Assembly (NCBI GenBank): GCA_946543095.1
Contig: CAMNLO010000108.1
Location: 1 to 6,078, forward strand
Length of the DNA: 6,078 nucleotides
Direction of reading: 5' to 3'
Source of the DNA: an uncultured bacterium
GTDB taxonomy: Bacteria > Bacillota > Clostridia > Lachnospirales > Lachnospiraceae
Made by a program: the position numbers and the translations under genes. The stretch's first letter is position 1. Every line of letters begins with the position of its first letter. Under the pieces are notes generated by a model. That model was not told the origin of the DNA. It worked only from the letters and a program-made list of their open reading frames with translations, and searched no databases. This document shows, piece by piece, positions 4,494 to 6,078 of this stretch.

Positions 4494-5915
4494 TCATTCT
4501 GCGGCGGTTCCGTTTATGACTGCCGCTTCCGCCGGGTTTTCGGATTGCCCCTCGCTCTGGTCTGTGTTTCCCTGTTCCGAAGACCCTTCATTTCCCTCGG
4601 TACTTTCTTCCATCGTGGCCCTGGGCTGAACGCCCACATTGACCTCCGCCTTCTGGGTGATGCGCACCCCTTCCTGTGCGTAGATGTTCACCGGCATGCT
4701 GTAGATGGCCGCCGGCAGTGTTTCCAGACCGTTCTCCTCAAGAAATGCCTCCAGATCCACATAGCCCACCGCATTCTGGTTGTTGATCTGGCTGATGGCC
4801 TCCACAGGGCCCGCAATGGTCATTCTGACGGAGATCAGCTCCCCGTCCTCATTCCTGGCTTCATAAAACCTTGCCACCAGATCCTCCGGCACATTAATGA
4901 TGGTGAGTCTGGAAACCGGAATGCGGATCTCCTTGGTCTGCTCCTCTTCAATAGACACACTGACCCGGACCTCCGTGGACGCCGCGGGATCCGCAAGCCT
5001 TAAGCCCTCCGGCAGATAGGAGCGGATGTCAAAGGTCTTGGTAATGGAGGTATTCTTTCCGGAGATGTCCAGATCCCCCGGGGGAATCGTAATTGCGGAA
5101 GCATTCCGGATAGAGGCCGCATCCCCCGCCACCTTGACGCTGGAGGGTGAAGCGGAGGCATTCCCGATGACCAGATAGCCCTCCGCCGGGTTCCCGGTGT
5201 AGGAAACGTTCACAGGCAGGCTTTTGGTCCCCAGAATGCTGATCTTCACACGCACGGAATCGATATTCCGCTTTAACTGGGAATTGGAGATGGTCAGGCC
5301 CTCCGCGTCCGTCAGCACCACATCCGCAATGGTAGTGAGATTGCCGCTGGCGCCGGACACATCCACCGTGACCCCTGCGTTGGAGATCTGATCCACCACG
5401 GACTGGGGGCCAGACACCCGGATCAGGTTCTCATCCATGGACACATCCCCGATGATATAGCCTTCGGCGGGGGTTCCGGTGGTCACCGCCTGGAGCACCA
5501 GCTGGATATTCTTCACATCCTCCACATCCACCTTCACGTTCTCGATGCTGCCCTTGATGCTCTCAAGCCTTGAGGCATAGCGGGAGGAGCTTAAGGAAAT
5601 GGCGATGGAGCCGGAGGAGGTCATATCGTTGAAATCGGCTGTGGCGATGATATCCGAGCTCTGCATGGAATCCACCACGGATCTCTGACCCGTGACCGTC
5701 ACCACAGGGATCGTGTCCGTATTCTCCAGGACCGTGTAAACCCTGCCGGAACCGGTCACCACCTCCGTGTTGGTGAGGCGTACAGCCACATTGGTGAAAC
5801 GTCTGGCAGTGACGGGATCATTCATGTTCACCACCACCATCCAGATACATATGGCGGAAACCAGGGAAAGCATCTTCAGGCCCAGATTTTTCGTGAACCA
5901 GTCCTTAACCCGCAT
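4494..5915 (-). CDS. cdaR: CdaR-like YbbR-domain protein, regulator of diadenylate cyclase
   Basis: A membrane-anchored extracytoplasmic protein of 473 residues that in Firmicutes partners with and modulates the c-di-AMP synthase CdaA. The N-terminus MRVKDWFTKNLGLKMLSLVSAICIWMVVVN is the conserved YbbR opening with one transmembrane helix (about 12-30). Four YbbR-type repeats can be placed roughly at 36-143, 144-226, 232-322 and 326-430. The second and third share the motif TG-x-PAEGY (147-153, 241-247) followed by a strand and VSGPQSVVDQI or VAGDAASI. The tail from about 434 is low-complexity and acidic (Glu, Ser, Gln, Asn). The start is ATG 5915, chosen for AGGAGG with 6 bases spacing and homology of the first residues; the in-frame ATG at 5981 would add 22 Arg/Lys-rich residues read from within cdaA. 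The start overlaps the cdaA stop by 11 bases, indicating translational coupling. The 3' end lies 20 bases from the convergent aminotransferase gene. Confidence 0.93.
   Translation of the reverse strand: MRVKDWFTKNLGLKMLSLVSAICIWMVVVNMNDPVTARRFTNVAVRLTNTEVVTGSGRVYTVLENTDTIPVVTVTGQRSVVDSMQSSDIIATADFNDMTSSGSIAISLSSSRYASRLESIKGSIENVKVDVEDVKNIQLVLQAVTTGTPAEGYIIGDVSMDENLIRVSGPQSVVDQISNAGVTVDVSGASGNLTTIADVVLTDAEGLTISNSQLKRNIDSVRVKISILGTKSLPVNVSYTGNPAEGYLVIGNASASPSSVKVAGDAASIRNASAITIPPGDLDISGKNTSITKTFDIRSYLPEGLRLADPAASTEVRVSVSIEEEQTKEIRIPVSRLTIINVPEDLVARFYEARNEDGELISVRMTIAGPVEAISQINNQNAVGYVDLEAFLEENGLETLPAAIYSMPVNIYAQEGVRITQKAEVNVGVQPRATMEESTEGNEGSSEQGNTDQSEGQSENPAEAAVINGTAAE
4501..4540 (+). terminator. 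Weak candidate terminator between the convergent aminotransferase and cdaR genes
   Basis: GCGGCGGT (4501-4508) pairs with ACTGCCGC (4519-4526) through 8 positions including one G-T wobble, with a 10-base loop. A short TTTT follows only at 4537-4540, after an interrupting GC-rich stretch. It lies inside the last codons of the convergent gene. The stem is real, but the missing adjacent T-run makes termination uncertain. On the minus strand the stem has an A-C mismatch and no T-run. Confidence 0.25.
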
Positions 5916-6078
5916 CGGTCTCCTCCTCTTTCGGGGCATCCTTTGCCTTTTCCGTCTGGTTCTTTTTCCACAGGCCCGCAAATGTCTTCTTTTCCTGAGG
6001 AACCGGCTTATCCTGGATCTTCACCAGCTCGTTGTGCAGCTCCTCCGAATCCAGATTCCGGTGGATCTTGCCCAGATA
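5905..6078 (-). CDS. cdaA: Diadenylate cyclase CdaA, C-terminal tail (partial)
   Basis: Only the last 57 codons, up to TAA at 5905-5907, are in the window; the gene continues past the right edge. The visible peptide (YLGKIHRNLDSEELHNELVKIQDKPVPQ, then a Lys-rich and Glu-rich tail) is downstream of where the DAC catalytic domain would end, so neither the DGA nor RHR motif can be checked. The assignment rests mainly on context: in Firmicutes, cdaA directly precedes cdaR, and here the two overlap by 11 bases in a separate frame. The tail (about residues 29-57, KKTFAGLWKKNQTEKAKDAPKEEETDAG) is highly charged and likely disordered in the cytoplasm. The reading frame is uninterrupted to the window edge. 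Confidence 0.78.
   Translation of the reverse strand, partial: YLGKIHRNLDSEELHNELVKIQDKPVPQEKKTFAGLWKKNQTEKAKDAPKEEETDAG
5922..5927 (-). promoter_or_regulatory. Ribosome binding site of cdaR
   Basis: A perfect AGGAGG on the minus strand, 6 bases from ATG 5915, lying inside the last codons of cdaA (the Lys-Glu-Glu-Glu segment). It fixes the cdaR start and lets ribosomes ending cdaA restart directly. Confidence 0.88.

Noticed and set aside
4545..5003. A plus-strand frame of 152 codons opposite cdaR.
   Set aside because: It is antisense to conserved YbbR repeats, with no ribosome site or recognisable domain.
5916..5981. A longer CdaR starting at ATG 5981.
   Set aside because: The added Arg/Lys-rich residues come from within cdaA read in another frame, and the strong AGGAGG points to ATG 5915, where the conserved YbbR N-terminus begins.

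Overview
The window looks like a chromosomal housekeeping segment from a Gram-positive anaerobe of the Clostridia, most likely Lachnospiraceae. The basis is remembered resemblance of the Lrp/AsnC regulator plus aminotransferase pair, the VanW-family protein and the CdaA-CdaR pair to proteins of that family, together with strong Shine-Dalgarno sites and moderately GC-rich codon use. No database search was possible, so genus and species are not assigned. No rRNA, tRNA, CRISPR array, transposase or phage gene is visible, and there is no gene-free stretch longer than about 100 bases.

Layout. (1) At the left edge, on the plus strand, is the C-terminal half of endonuclease III, with helix-hairpin-helix, catalytic Lys and Asp, and the four-cysteine iron-sulfur motif. 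(2) Converging on it and overlapping its last 17 bases is a minus-strand gene for a 209-residue membrane-anchored protein of unknown function with a TPR-like helical C-terminus. (3) A near-consensus plus-strand promoter (TTGATA, 17 bases, TATAAT) lies across the start of that minus-strand gene and fires rightward into a 41-codon gene for a single-pass membrane miniprotein, then a secreted VanW-family protein with a polyalanine tail. (4) After an unusual block of 23-base tandem repeats with nested inverted repeats comes an Lrp/AsnC-type regulator with a TTG start. It is followed 39 bases later by a fold-type I PLP aminotransferase. (5) Converging from the right on the minus strand is the c-di-AMP module: the last 57 residues of a diadenylate cyclase CdaA, then CdaR with YbbR repeats, whose start overlaps the cdaA stop by 11 bases.

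How the genes relate. The window joins three functional neighbourhoods: base-excision DNA repair, a rightward run of cell-envelope and amino-acid metabolism genes, and c-di-AMP signalling, which in Firmicutes is linked to cell wall and osmotic homeostasis. The Lrp/aminotransferase pair suggests amino-acid-responsive control of a transamination step. The VanW protein and CdaR are both extracytoplasmic. The least explained items are the repeat block before the regulator gene, the 41-residue membrane protein with its strong promoter, and the uncharacterised 209-residue protein. I see no clear sign of a wholly new defence or mobile system here.
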